Shown here: positions 17,634-25,672 of the stretch, one piece after another | How the letters are laid out: each line of letters begins with the position of its first letter | Position numbering within the stretch: position 1 is the stretch's first letter | Assembly: GCA_963799315.1 (NCBI GenBank) | Contig: CAWCWP010000001.1 | Span: 1,054,001 to 1,118,000 of the forward strand | Reading direction: 5' to 3' | DNA length: 64,000 nucleotides | DNA from: Parerythrobacter_A sp963799315 | Lineage (GTDB): Bacteria > Pseudomonadota > Alphaproteobacteria > Sphingomonadales > Sphingomonadaceae | Program-made: the position numbers and the translations under genes | The notes under the pieces: model-generated | What the model was told of the DNA's origin: nothing | Seen by the model: the letters and a program-made list of their open reading frames with translations, nothing else | Database searches by the model: none

Positions 17634-18116
17634 GTTTCTCGCAGAGACACGGAGGAAAGAGAGACGGCGAGAGGTTAGTCTGGATTGTAATCGTTTGCCA
17701 CGCGGCGGATGCCGTCTTTCATGGTTCCGTGAGAGAAATTGAGAAGCAGCCCTACGGGCTGGTTTAGAAGCCGAAGATACGTAAGCAGTTGCCGGATATG
17801 GGTTTGCGTCAGTCGCTCCACGGCCTTGATTTCCAGCACCAGTCTGTCCTCGACAAACAAATCGACGCGAAACGCCGGATCGAAGACTTGCCTATCAATC
17901 GTCACCGGAACCGCCATCTGCCTTTTCACGCGAAGCCCGCGACTTTCCAACCGTCCTGCAAGGACGGCTTCATACACGTTCTCGAACAGGCCCGGCCCCA
18001 ACTCGCGATGAAGCCGGATGCACTCATCCACCACCGCTCCGGAAATTGCGTCGATATTCAAGATGCTTACCTACCTTTCTCCCCGTCTCTCTTTCCTCCG
18101 CGTCTCTGCGAGAAAC
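17634..18116. mobile_element. GxxExxY cassette bounded by 34-bp inverted repeats
   Basis: The left arm 17634-17667 (GTTTCTCGCAGAGACACGG + AGGAAAGAGAGACGG) and right arm 18083-18116 are inverted copies with a single mismatch in 34 bases. They enclose only the GxxExxY gene and stand between nspC and its pathway partner. No transposase is present, so if mobile the unit is non-autonomous. I could not identify target-site duplications with confidence. Confidence 0.65.
17675..18061 (-). CDS. GxxExxY protein (PD-(D/E)XK-like fold)
   Basis: A 128-residue protein with the naming motif in LGPGLFENVYEAVL. Downstream are a nuclease-like core FDPAFRVDLFVEDRLVLEIKAV (D...E-x-K arrangement), QLLTYLRLLNQPVGLLLNF and a short C-terminus. 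The apparent start is TTG at 18059-18061; homology to the family begins there, so it is probably correct. It is oriented with the flanking nspC and dehydrogenase genes and is surrounded by inverted repeats. The family has no established function; the fold suggests nucleic-acid cleavage or binding. Confidence 0.88.
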   Translation of the reverse strand: MNIDAISGAVVDECIRLHRELGPGLFENVYEAVLAGRLESRGLRVKRQMAVPVTIDRQVFDPAFRVDLFVEDRLVLEIKAVERLTQTHIRQLLTYLRLLNQPVGLLLNFSHGTMKDGIRRVANDYNPD

Positions 18117-18123
18117 CCAAACT

Positions 18124-19335
18124 CTAGAACCCAACCGGCCCGTCCAGCTCCTTCACCTGCCACGGCAACCCATGATCGTTTAGCATCGCCATAAACGGGT
18201 CCGGGTCGAACTGTTCCATGTTGAATACACCCTTTCCGTCCCACTCGCCGGTCAATAGCATCGCCGCGCCGATCATGGCGGGGACGCCGGTGGTGTAGCT
18301 GACGGCCTGGTTGCCGGTTTCTGCGTAGGCGTCTTCGTGGTCGCAGATATTGTTGATGTAGAATGTGGCTTCGTCGCCGTCTTCCAGCGCCTCACCTGTC
18401 GCAATAACGCCGATGTTGGTCTTGCCTTTGGTCGTTTCGCCCAGCGTTTCGGGCTTGGGCAGCACGGCGGCGAGGAATTGCAGGGGGACGATATCCTTGC
18501 CCTGATAGCGGATCGGCTCGATCCCGGTCATGCCGACATTTTGCAGCACGGTCAGGTGCTTGATGTATTCATCGCCAAACGTCATCCAGAACCGTGCGCG
18601 TTCCAGTTCGGGCACGAACCGCGCGAGGCTTTCCAGCTCCTCGTGATACATCAGATAGGCCTGCCGCGTGCCGACTTCGTCGAAGTCGAACGGAGTTGAA
18701 ACCTGCATCGCGGGCGTCTCCACCCACTTGCCGTCCTCGTAATGACGCGCAGGCGCAGTCACTTCGCGGATATTGATTTCGGGATTGAAATTGGTGGCAA
18801 ACGCCTGCCCGTGGTCGCCGCCATTGCAATCCAGAATGTCGAGCTGGCGGATGGTCTTCAGCCGGTGCTTCTTCAGCCACATGGTGAAGACGCTGGTGAC
18901 TCCGGGGTCGAACCCGCTGCCGAGCAACGCCGTCAGCCCCGCCTCGCGGAAACGGTCGTGGTACTCCCACTGCCATTTATATTCGAACTTCGCCTCGTCC
19001 TTGGGTTCGTAATTGGCGGTATCCATGTAATCGACGCCCGCCTCCAGACAGGCGTCCATGATGGGCAGATCCTGATACGGCAGCGCCAGATTGACGACCA
19101 GCGCAGGCTCTATGCGACGGATCAGGTTGACCAGCGCGGGCACTTCCTCGGCATCGATTTCGTAGGTCGCGATGTCGCGCCCGGTGCGGTTTTTCACGCT
19201 TTTTGCTATCGAATCGCATTTGGCGACGGTGCGGCTGGCGAGGTGAATATCGCCGAAGATGTCTGCGTTCTGCGCCATCTTGTGGACGCAGACCGAACTG
19301 ACGCCGCCGGCGCCGATGACGAGAACTTTGGACAT
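18124..19335 (-). CDS. carboxy(nor)spermidine dehydrogenase, saccharopine dehydrogenase family
   Basis: NADPH enzyme that joins aspartate semialdehyde to putrescine or diaminopropane, giving carboxyspermidine or carboxynorspermidine. It begins at ATG 19335 behind AGGAG with the nucleotide-binding loop VLVIGAGGVSSVCVHK, then YEIDAEEV, NLALPYQDLPIMDACLE, GVDYMDTANYEP and LLGSGFDPGVTSVF. Length is 403 residues with no frame break. The pairing with nspC and a type III decarboxylase is what supports the polyamine assignment over saccharopine metabolism. Confidence 0.92.
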   Translation of the reverse strand: MSKVLVIGAGGVSSVCVHKMAQNADIFGDIHLASRTVAKCDSIAKSVKNRTGRDIATYEIDAEEVPALVNLIRRIEPALVVNLALPYQDLPIMDACLEAGVDYMDTANYEPKDEAKFEYKWQWEYHDRFREAGLTALLGSGFDPGVTSVFTMWLKKHRLKTIRQLDILDCNGGDHGQAFATNFNPEINIREVTAPARHYEDGKWVETPAMQVSTPFDFDEVGTRQAYLMYHEELESLARFVPELERARFWMTFGDEYIKHLTVLQNVGMTGIEPIRYQGKDIVPLQFLAAVLPKPETLGETTKGKTNIGVIATGEALEDGDEATFYINNICDHEDAYAETGNQAVSYTTGVPAMIGAAMLLTGEWDGKGVFNMEQFDPDPFMAMLNDHGLPWQVKELDGPVGF

Positions 19336-19402
19336 GGGGTGTGGCTCCTGTTTCGTGGCGTTTTGTAGGGTAACGCTGCGCTTCGGGAAAGGTTCGGATA
19401 CA

Positions 19403-19642
19403 GGGGTTCGCGCAGAGGGCGCAGAGGAAATGAGGACGCAAAGGGTCCTTTTTTCTTGCGCGAAGCGCTTTCCCATTTTTCTCACACGAAGACACGAAGA
19501 TGGAGTGCGGCGCTTGCACCCTCGCGCATCATCTTCGTGTCTTCGTGTGAAACCATTAAATGCCTGCGGCGCTGGCGAAGCGATAGCCGAAGGCATAGTA
19601 TCTCTGCGTCCTTATTTCCTCTGCGCCCTCTGCGCGAACCCC
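19403..19642. repeat. nested inverted-repeat element without a gene
   Basis: The outer arms 19403-19440 and 19605-19642 (38 bases) are inverted copies with one mismatch. The inner arms 19482-19502 and 19530-19550 (TCACACGAAGACACGAAGAT + G) are a perfect 21-base inverted pair. It occupies most of the 342-bp divergent gap between the dehydrogenase at 18124 and the dehydratase at 19678. The outer arms share the CGCAGAG...AGGAAA theme with the arms around the GxxExxY gene 1.3 kb away. Confidence 0.85.
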
Positions 19643-19677
19643 TTCCAATTCCCGATCAAAAAAGCCATCGCGGCCAT

Positions 19678-20619
19678 ATGCGCGCTCCCACCGCAAAAGG
19701 CACCCGCAACGCTGCCCAAGCCGTCGCGGCCATCCTGCCGCCGACACCCTTACTGCCGGTCATAATCGACGGCGTCGCGTGCCATGCCAAGGCGGAAAGC
19801 CTGCAACCGGTCGGCGCGTTCAAGATACGCGGCGCGTGGTGGCGGCTGTCCAGCCTTTCGCAGGCCGGGCGGGCGCGCGGGGTCGTGGCCGTATCCAGTG
19901 GCAACCATGCGCAGGGCATCGCGTGGGCCGCACGGCGGCTGGGCATCGCCGCCACCATCGTCATGCCGCGCAACGCCCCGCAGGTGAAACTGGACGCGAC
20001 GCGTGCGCTGGGCGCGGACATCGTGCTTTACGACCGGCCCGGACAGGACCGTGACGCTGTGGCCGCCGAGATCGTCGCGCGCACCGGTGCAACGCTGGTC
20101 CATGCGTTCGGCGATCCGTGGGTAATCGAGGGACAGGGCAGCGCGGGTATCGAAATCGCCGCGCAACTTGGCCGCCAGCCAAGCCGCATCGTGGCCTGCT
20201 GCGGCGGAGGCGGACTGGCGGCGGGACTGGCGCTGGCCTGTCCGGACAGCGCCATCGTGCCGGTCGAGCCGGTAGGATGGGACATGGTCGGACAGGCATT
20301 GCGCACCGGCGCCATCGTCCATGCCGAAACCCCGCCCGAAACCATCTGCGACGCGCTCCAGCCGACCGCGACCAAGCGCGTGAACCTCGCGGTTTTGCAA
20401 GGGCGAAGCGAGCCCGGCGTTACGGTAACGGACGACGAGGTGCGCGCGGCGCAGCGGTTCGCCTTTGCGCGCTTGCAACTGGTGCTCGAACCCGGCGGCG
20501 CGGCGGCGCTGGCGGCTGTGCTGGCGGGCAAGGTGCCGGTGGACGAGCATACGGTCGTCATGCTGACCGGCGGCAACTGCGACCCGGCGGACTTTGCGGA
20601 GATGCTGCGCGCGCAATGA
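19678..20619 (+). CDS. threonine/serine dehydratase-like PLP enzyme
   Basis: Fold type II PLP enzyme of about 313 residues. The PLP lysine is in VGAFKIRGAWWRL near residue 45, the substrate loop is SSGNHAQGIAWAAR, and the phosphate-binding glycine loop is CCGGGGLAAGLAL. The C-terminal LEPGGAAALAAVL is typical. The ACT regulatory domain of biosynthetic threonine deaminase is missing, so this is the short catabolic type, or a serine or 3-hydroxyaspartate dehydratase relative. ATG 19678 is preceded by repeat DNA; the frame is open far upstream, but only through that repeat. Confidence 0.9.
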   Translation: MRAPTAKGTRNAAQAVAAILPPTPLLPVIIDGVACHAKAESLQPVGAFKIRGAWWRLSSLSQAGRARGVVAVSSGNHAQGIAWAARRLGIAATIVMPRNAPQVKLDATRALGADIVLYDRPGQDRDAVAAEIVARTGATLVHAFGDPWVIEGQGSAGIEIAAQLGRQPSRIVACCGGGGLAAGLALACPDSAIVPVEPVGWDMVGQALRTGAIVHAETPPETICDALQPTATKRVNLAVLQGRSEPGVTVTDDEVRAAQRFAFARLQLVLEPGGAAALAAVLAGKVPVDEHTVVMLTGGNCDPADFAEMLRAQ

Positions 20620-20683
20620 CGCCAGGTTTGACAAACTGCGGGACGCAACTAGTCCCTTTTCGCACAGATAGAGGACACCTGCG

Positions 20684-21145
20684 ATGCAAGCTCAAATTCT
20701 CGCCCCGGCTGCCGTGCTGATCGTATGGTCGCTGGTGATGGTTTTCTGGATAATGTTCACGCGTTTTCCGGCGATGAAGAAGTTTGCCACCGACGGGAAT
20801 GTCGGGCTTGACGATAAAAAGGCCGGTGCGCGCGGTCAGGATCTGGAAGGACGCATTCCGGACAAGGCGAACTGGCCCGCCCATAATTTCACGCATCTGA
20901 TGGAACAGCCGACCATCTTCTATCCCGCCGTCATTATCCTGGCGATGATGGGCGCTGGCGCGACGGACGTGGTTTTCGCATGGGCCTATGTCGTGCTGCG
21001 CATCGTGCATTCGATCTGGCAGGCAACAATCAATACGCTGAAAGTGCGCTTCCTGCTGTTTCTGATATCCACTCTGGCGCTCATCTGGCTCGCCATCCGC
21101 GCCGCCGTCGAAACCCTCTTCGCCAACCCCGGAGTTCTCGCATGA
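20684..21145 (+). CDS. MAPEG family membrane protein 1
   Basis: A 153-residue protein with four predicted hydrophobic segments (first about residues 8-28, the others after residue 80), fitting the MAPEG fold (glutathione-dependent or eicosanoid-type membrane proteins). Typical features are FTRFPAMKK near residue 26, NFTHLMEQPTIFYPA, and VLRIVHSIWQATINTLKVR, the region that in relatives contacts glutathione. The stop overlaps the start of a second homologous gene (ATGA). Neither enzymatic activity nor substrate can be inferred. Confidence 0.88.
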   Translation: MQAQILAPAAVLIVWSLVMVFWIMFTRFPAMKKFATDGNVGLDDKKAGARGQDLEGRIPDKANWPAHNFTHLMEQPTIFYPAVIILAMMGAGATDVVFAWAYVVLRIVHSIWQATINTLKVRFLLFLISTLALIWLAIRAAVETLFANPGVLA

Positions 21146-21570
21146 CCACCTCGCAGATTTTACAGCCGATCGTCGCGATGGCGATCTGGACGATGATTAT
21201 GTGGGTGTGGATGTACGCCACGCGCATTCCGGCGATGTCGCAGCTGAAGATGGATGCGAAAACAATGGTGGGCGCAACGGGTGCCGGCCTGCGCGAGAAG
21301 CTGCCTGAAAAGGTCAACTGGAAGGCGGATAATTACAACCACCTGCACGAACAGCCGACGGTGTTCTACGCCGTGGCGCTGGTGCTGGCATTTGCCGGTG
21401 CGGGCGATGGCATGAACGCGCTGCTGGCGTGGATCTATGTCGGCCTGCGCGTGGCGCATTCGGTGATCCAGGCGACGGCGAACAAGGTAATGGTCCGCTT
21501 CGTGTTGTTCGCGCTGAGCAGCATCGTGCTAATCGCGCTGATCGTGAACGCCGCGACGCTGGTGTTCTAG
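21142..21570 (+). CDS. MAPEG family membrane protein 2
   Basis: A paralogue of the preceding gene with the same layout: YATRIPAMSQLKM, NYNHLHEQPTVFYAVAL and VGLRVAHSVIQATANKVMVR, with four hydrophobic segments in 142 residues. The four-base ATGA overlap implies coupled translation, and the pair could assemble as a hetero-oligomer. It is convergent with trxB, 19 bases apart. Confidence 0.88.
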   Translation: MTTSQILQPIVAMAIWTMIMWVWMYATRIPAMSQLKMDAKTMVGATGAGLREKLPEKVNWKADNYNHLHEQPTVFYAVALVLAFAGAGDGMNALLAWIYVGLRVAHSVIQATANKVMVRFVLFALSSIVLIALIVNAATLVF

Positions 21571-21589
21571 GAAATGCCGGCGACGGCGA

Positions 21590-22567
21590 TCACTCCGCCG
21601 CCGTCGCGTATTCCCGGTTTGCAAAGTCCAGCGTGGCGAGGAAGCGTTCGGCATCCAGCGCGGCCATGCAGCCGGTGCCCGCCGCCGTCACCGCTTGGCG
21701 ATAAGTGTGGTCCATAACGTCGCCGCATGCGAATACGCCGGGGATCTCGGTCTTGGGCGTGCCTGCCTCGACCAGCAGATAGCCGCCATCGTCCATCGGC
21801 AGCTTGCCCTTGAACAGTTCGGTCGCGGGCGCGTGGCCGATGGCAACGAACGCGCCGTCCACGTCCAGCGTGCTCGCCTCGCCCGTTACCGTATCGCGCA
21901 GCGCAAGGTGCGTAAGCCCCGCCCCCATCGCGTCGCCTTCGAAGCTGGCGACGGTGGTATTCCACAGCATTGTGATCTTGTCCGACTTGAAGACCCGCTC
22001 CTGCAAAATCCGCTCTGCGCGCAGTTCGTCGCGGCGGTGGATCAGCGTCACATCGTCGGAATGGTTGGTGAGATACAGTGCCTCTTCCACGGCGGTATTG
22101 CCGCCACCGATTACCGCGACTTTCTTGCCACGATAGAAGAACCCGTCGCATGTCGCGCAGGCTGAAACACCTTTGCCGCCCAGTTCCTGCTCGCCCGGAA
22201 CGCCGAGCCATTTCGCCTGCGCGCCGGTGGCGATGACCAGCACGTCGCCGATATATTCGTCGCCGCTATCGCCGACCGCGCGGAAGGGAGAGCCGCCGGT
22301 CATGTCCACATCGACGATGGTGTCCCACAGCATCTTCGTGCCGACATGCTCGGCCTGCGCCTTCATCTCTTCCATCAGCCACGGCCCCTGCACCACATCG
22401 CGATAGCCGGGGTAGTTCTCGACATCGGTGGTGATGGTCAGCTGGCCGCCGGGTTGCAGGCCCTGCACCACGATCGGCTCCATCATCGCCCGCGCGCCGT
22501 AAATCGCGGCGGAATAGCCTGCGGGGCCAGAGCCGATGATGAGCATCTTGGTGCGATGGGTAGCCAT
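21590..22567 (-). CDS. trxB: thioredoxin-disulfide reductase
   Basis: Flavoprotein that reduces thioredoxin with NADPH. FAD motif IIGSGPAGYSAAIYGAR at the N-terminus, redox-active CATC in GVSACATCDGFFYRG near residue 140, NADPH loop VIGGGNTAVEEALYL, and the C-terminal GVFACGDVMDHTYRQAVTAA. The length of 325 residues is normal and the frame is intact. Confidence 0.97.
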   Translation of the reverse strand: MATHRTKMLIIGSGPAGYSAAIYGARAMMEPIVVQGLQPGGQLTITTDVENYPGYRDVVQGPWLMEEMKAQAEHVGTKMLWDTIVDVDMTGGSPFRAVGDSGDEYIGDVLVIATGAQAKWLGVPGEQELGGKGVSACATCDGFFYRGKKVAVIGGGNTAVEEALYLTNHSDDVTLIHRRDELRAERILQERVFKSDKITMLWNTTVASFEGDAMGAGLTHLALRDTVTGEASTLDVDGAFVAIGHAPATELFKGKLPMDDGGYLLVEAGTPKTEIPGVFACGDVMDHTYRQAVTAAGTGCMAALDAERFLATLDFANREYATAAE

Positions 22568-22606
22568 AATGTGAAGTCCGTCGGTGAAAGGGTGAGTGTC
22601 AGGTGG

Positions 22607-23386
22607 TCATTGTTGGACAAGGTGCAAGCGGAGCGCCGCGCGCATGGCGTCATCCACGCCCAGTGCCTTGGTCAGGAAATCATCGAGCGAACCGTATCGC
22701 TCCGTAACCGAACGGCGCATCGCGTCGAGATAGCGGGCATCGACGCCCATCAGCACGCGGATCGCCGCATCGCTCATCTCGCCATATTTCGCGCGCACCG
22801 CCGCACCGCCCGCCGCAACGCGCGCGTCCATATTGCCGACCGTATTGGTCAGCAGGAAATCCGCCATCGCATCGTCCGGATGAACGCCAAGCACATGATG
22901 CAGCAGCGCCACCGCCATGCCGGTACGGTCCTTGCCTGCCAGGCAATGCACCAGGCTCGGCCCGCGCCCTTGTGCCAGGATCGCAAAATAGCGGCGCATC
23001 ACCCACAGCACCGGCTCGCGCCCCGGCAGCTTGGCATACATCGCCTCCATCCGCTCATGCGCGCGTTCGGGCGTCACACCGGCGGCACCGGCCTCGACAT
23101 GCGGGGCAAGCGCGGCGGTTTCTCCATCGTAGCGAGTGACGGTGGCGGCAAATCCGGGTGCGCGGCGGCAGGGATAGCTTGCGCGCTCGCTGGCCCCGCG
23201 AAAATCGATCACGTCGACGATGCCCAGCGCGTCTATCGCGGCCAGATCGTCGTCGCTGGCGTCCACATGCTGCGCCGAGCGCCACAATACGTCGCGCGCA
23301 ACCGTGCCGCCATCGCGCGTGCGATAGCCGCCATAGTCGCGGAAATTGTGAACCCCGGTCAGGGGCAGCGCACGCTCTATTGCCAT
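22607..23386 (-). CDS. tyrosine/serine protein phosphatase (PTP-like)
   Basis: The C-x5-R phosphatase signature is present as VHCLAGKDRTGMAVALL near residue 145, and the N-terminal NFRDYGGY with DVLWRSAQH and DVIDFRG is characteristic of the Y-phosphatase 2 family (Pfam tyrosine phosphatase family, IphP-like). It is about 259 residues from ATG 23386. Substrate unknown. A much longer open frame extends upstream, but the family homology starts at MAIERALPL. Confidence 0.9.
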   Translation of the reverse strand: MAIERALPLTGVHNFRDYGGYRTRDGGTVARDVLWRSAQHVDASDDDLAAIDALGIVDVIDFRGASERASYPCRRAPGFAATVTRYDGETAALAPHVEAGAAGVTPERAHERMEAMYAKLPGREPVLWVMRRYFAILAQGRGPSLVHCLAGKDRTGMAVALLHHVLGVHPDDAMADFLLTNTVGNMDARVAAGGAAVRAKYGEMSDAAIRVLMGVDARYLDAMRRSVTERYGSLDDFLTKALGVDDAMRAALRLHLVQQ

Positions 23387-23530
23387 ACCCACCGCCTGCC
23401 ATTCCCGCACGGCGCGCACAACCCGCCCGTGCCGTGAACACACGCCTTCGTATTCCCCCCTACTCCCGCATTCAGCGACCCTTGCCCATTCCCGCCTATC
23501 CCGGCCGGATTGGAATTTTAAGGAAAGCAC

Positions 23531-23992
23531 ATGGCGTATATCCTGATTGCGGACGATGACGAGATCGTTGCCGAGAGCGCGGCCGACGTGCTCATCAATG
23601 TCGGCCATGCCTGCGGCTGGGTGACCGACGGGGCGCAGGCGTTGAAGCTGCTGCAATGGCGGCGGCCCGACGTGATGCTGCTGGATCAGGACATGCCCGA
23701 AATATCGGGGCAGCAGGTGCTGCGCCGTCTGCGCAATTCCGCCGCGCTGTACGACCTGCCCGTCATCATGTTCACCGCCGCCACGGGGCCAGAGGACGAG
23801 GAACAGGCGCGCTATTACGGCGCACAGGATTATGTGCGCAAACCGTTCGATCCGAAGTTTCTGGTGTGGCGCGTGAACCAGGTGCTGAAAGCGCGCGCGG
23901 AACGGCCGCAACACCGCGAATTGCGCGACGAGATGCAGCGCAGCGCCGGACACTGGCGCGAAGCCATGCCGGGTGAACGATCGGTGCTGTGA
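23531..23992 (+). CDS. single-domain response regulator
   Basis: A receiver domain of about 125 residues with an acidic triad in ILIADDDEI, the phospho-accepting aspartate in DVMLLDQDMP (near residue 54), VIMFTAAT with the conserved Thr, and the conserved Lys in YVRKPFDPK. After it only a short basic tail follows, with no output domain. An AAGGAA ribosome binding site precedes ATG 23531. No histidine kinase lies in the window, so its partner is elsewhere. Confidence 0.93.
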   Translation: MAYILIADDDEIVAESAADVLINVGHACGWVTDGAQALKLLQWRRPDVMLLDQDMPEISGQQVLRRLRNSAALYDLPVIMFTAATGPEDEEQARYYGAQDYVRKPFDPKFLVWRVNQVLKARAERPQHRELRDEMQRSAGHWREAMPGERSVL

Positions 23993-23993
23993 A

Positions 23994-24070
23994 TGGTAGC
24001 GGAGGAGGGACTTGAACCCCCGACACGCGGATTATGATTCCGCTGCTCTAACCAGCTGAGCTACTCCGCC
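23994..24070 (-). tRNA. tRNA-Met (CAT)
   Basis: A 77-nt cloverleaf with acceptor GGCGGAG paired to CTCCGCT (one mismatch-tolerant end), D-loop AGCTCAGCTGGTTAGAGC, anticodon stem GCGGA/TCCGC with CAT, T-arm GGGGGTTCAAGTCCCTC and an encoded CCA. The D-stem and acceptor suggest the elongator type. Its 3' end lies 2 bases from the response regulator stop. Confidence 0.95.
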
Positions 24071-24139
24071 ACAGATGCGCCCATCGGGCGACAGGCGGCG
24101 CGTTTACGGCGCGTGCGGTGCCGGGTCAAGCGTTGCCAC

Positions 24140-24685
24140 TCAAACACGGGCCGCCCCGCGAAACACATGCGTTTTCACCAGTTCCCACGGGCCGCCCAGA
24201 TAGCGGAACACCGACAGCCCGCGAAAGCGGAAGGCGCCGGGCTGCACGATGTCCGCCAGCTCGGCCTGCAATGCCTTGGCTTCCTTCGACGTCACCTTGT
24301 TCTGGATGGTGATGTGCAGGCGCGGTGCGTGCTGGTCCTGCGCGGTCAGCATGCCGTGGAAACGTTCCGCGATTTCGGCGCGCAGGTCGCGCATCGGCGC
24401 GCTGGCCAGCTTGATCGCGGTGCCGCCGCCAAGCGACATCAGCCCTTCGATCTCGCCCGCCACCGGCGCGGTTTCACGCACCATATCTGCCAGTACCTCG
24501 TGCAGCTCGCCCGCGCACATCGGCGGAATGGCGTGGAACAGCGTGACATGCGCTTTCAGGAAATTGCGTTCGGGCGGAAAGTGCGCATCGCGCAGGGCGG
24601 TGGCCCAGCTTGCCAGATCCTTCGGCAGCTCCGCCGTGACGATCAGCGGCGCGTTTGCGCTTTCGGGCCGGGGCGTTTCGCTCAC
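24140..24685 (-). CDS. 2'-5' RNA ligase / cyclic phosphodiesterase family protein
   Basis: A 181-residue 2H phosphoesterase-type protein. Two H-x-T motifs are seen, HVTLFH near residue 45 and HITIQN near residue 123, at the usual spacing for ThpR-like enzymes. It starts 13 bases past the mltG stop and probably shares its transcript. The cellular substrate is unknown; relatives hydrolyse cyclic phosphates on RNA ends or nucleotides. Confidence 0.88.
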   Translation of the reverse strand: MSETPRPESANAPLIVTAELPKDLASWATALRDAHFPPERNFLKAHVTLFHAIPPMCAGELHEVLADMVRETAPVAGEIEGLMSLGGGTAIKLASAPMRDLRAEIAERFHGMLTAQDQHAPRLHITIQNKVTSKEAKALQAELADIVQPGAFRFRGLSVFRYLGGPWELVKTHVFRGAARV

Positions 24686-24697
24686 ATTTCCCCCAAT

Positions 24698-25671
24698 TCA
24701 CATTTCTCCGCGCGCCCGGCGAAGCTGGTACCACCGCTCGCGCGCTTCCTCATGTGCGGCGAGGTCGGTGTTGAACTCGTGCCCGCCCGCTCTCGGTCGC
24801 CATCATGTAGATCGCGGTGGTGTTCGCCGGGTCCAGCACGGCGGCGATGCTTTCGCGCCCCGGATTGGTGATCGGTGCCTTGGGCAGGCCCGCCATCGAA
24901 TAGGTGTTGTAATCGTTGATCGCCGCGATTTCGGACTTGCGGATGCGACGGCCCAGCGGTTTGCCGCGCGTGATCGGATAGATGATCGTCGGATCGGCTT
25001 GCAGGAACATGCCCTTTTTCACGCGGTTGGAATACAGGCCCGCGACCATCCGCCGTTCCGATGCAAGGCCGGTTTCTTTCTCCACGATGGAGGCGAGGAT
25101 CACCGCATCCTTGACCGAGTCGACGGCAATACCCTTCTCGCGTTTCGGCCATGCTTCAGCCAGGTAGTTCTGCATCGCTGCCTGCATCCGCGCCAGCACC
25201 GCCGCGCGGTCTTCGCCCCGTTCGAAATCATAGGTGTCGGGCAGGACGGAGCCTTCGACCGGCACCGGTATCTCGCCCGTCAGCAAGCTCTTCCGCCATC
25301 AGCCGTTCGTACACCATGATCGACGGCATCCCTTCGGGAATGGTCACGAAACGGCGGATCACGTCGCCGCTCTGGAATGCGGACAGCATCGCGGCCTGGC
25401 TCATTCCGGCGGTCAAGCCGAATTCGCCCGCCTGTATCGGACCGCCGCCGCCCAGCAGCTTCGCGCGCAGCAGAAAGGCGTCGGCAGAAGCGATCAGCCC
25501 CTTCTCCTCCAGCGAATTGGCAACCGACGTCAGGCTGGAGCCGGTGGGCACGATGAAGTTCGTGTCCTCCTCGATCTGCGCGGCGCCATACCAGCCCCAC
25601 GCCGTCCATGCCGCCACCAGCAGCAGCGCCGCCACGCCCGCCGCGACCGCATATTGCAGCGTCCGCGTCAT
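24698..25671 (-). CDS. mltG: endolytic transglycosylase MltG (frameshifted)
   Basis: Inner-membrane lytic transglycosylase that cuts nascent glycan strands. The N-terminal anchor is about residues 5-25 (AVAAGVAALLLVAAW), then a LysM-like segment and GEFGLTAGMS. The catalytic YceG domain has EGSVLPDTYDF, ILASIVEKETG (catalytic Glu), FLQADPTIIYPITRGK and NTYSMAGLPKAPITNPG. The tail reads GHEFNTDLAAHEEARERW...RARGEM. Breaks are near 25275 and 24795. It follows fabF with one base between, as in many proteobacterial fatty acid clusters. Confidence 0.93.
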
Positions 25672-25672
25672 G

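Noticed and set aside
17634..19642. CRISPR array
   Set aside because: The repeats are inverted pairs, few in number, with no regular spacers and no cas genes in the window.
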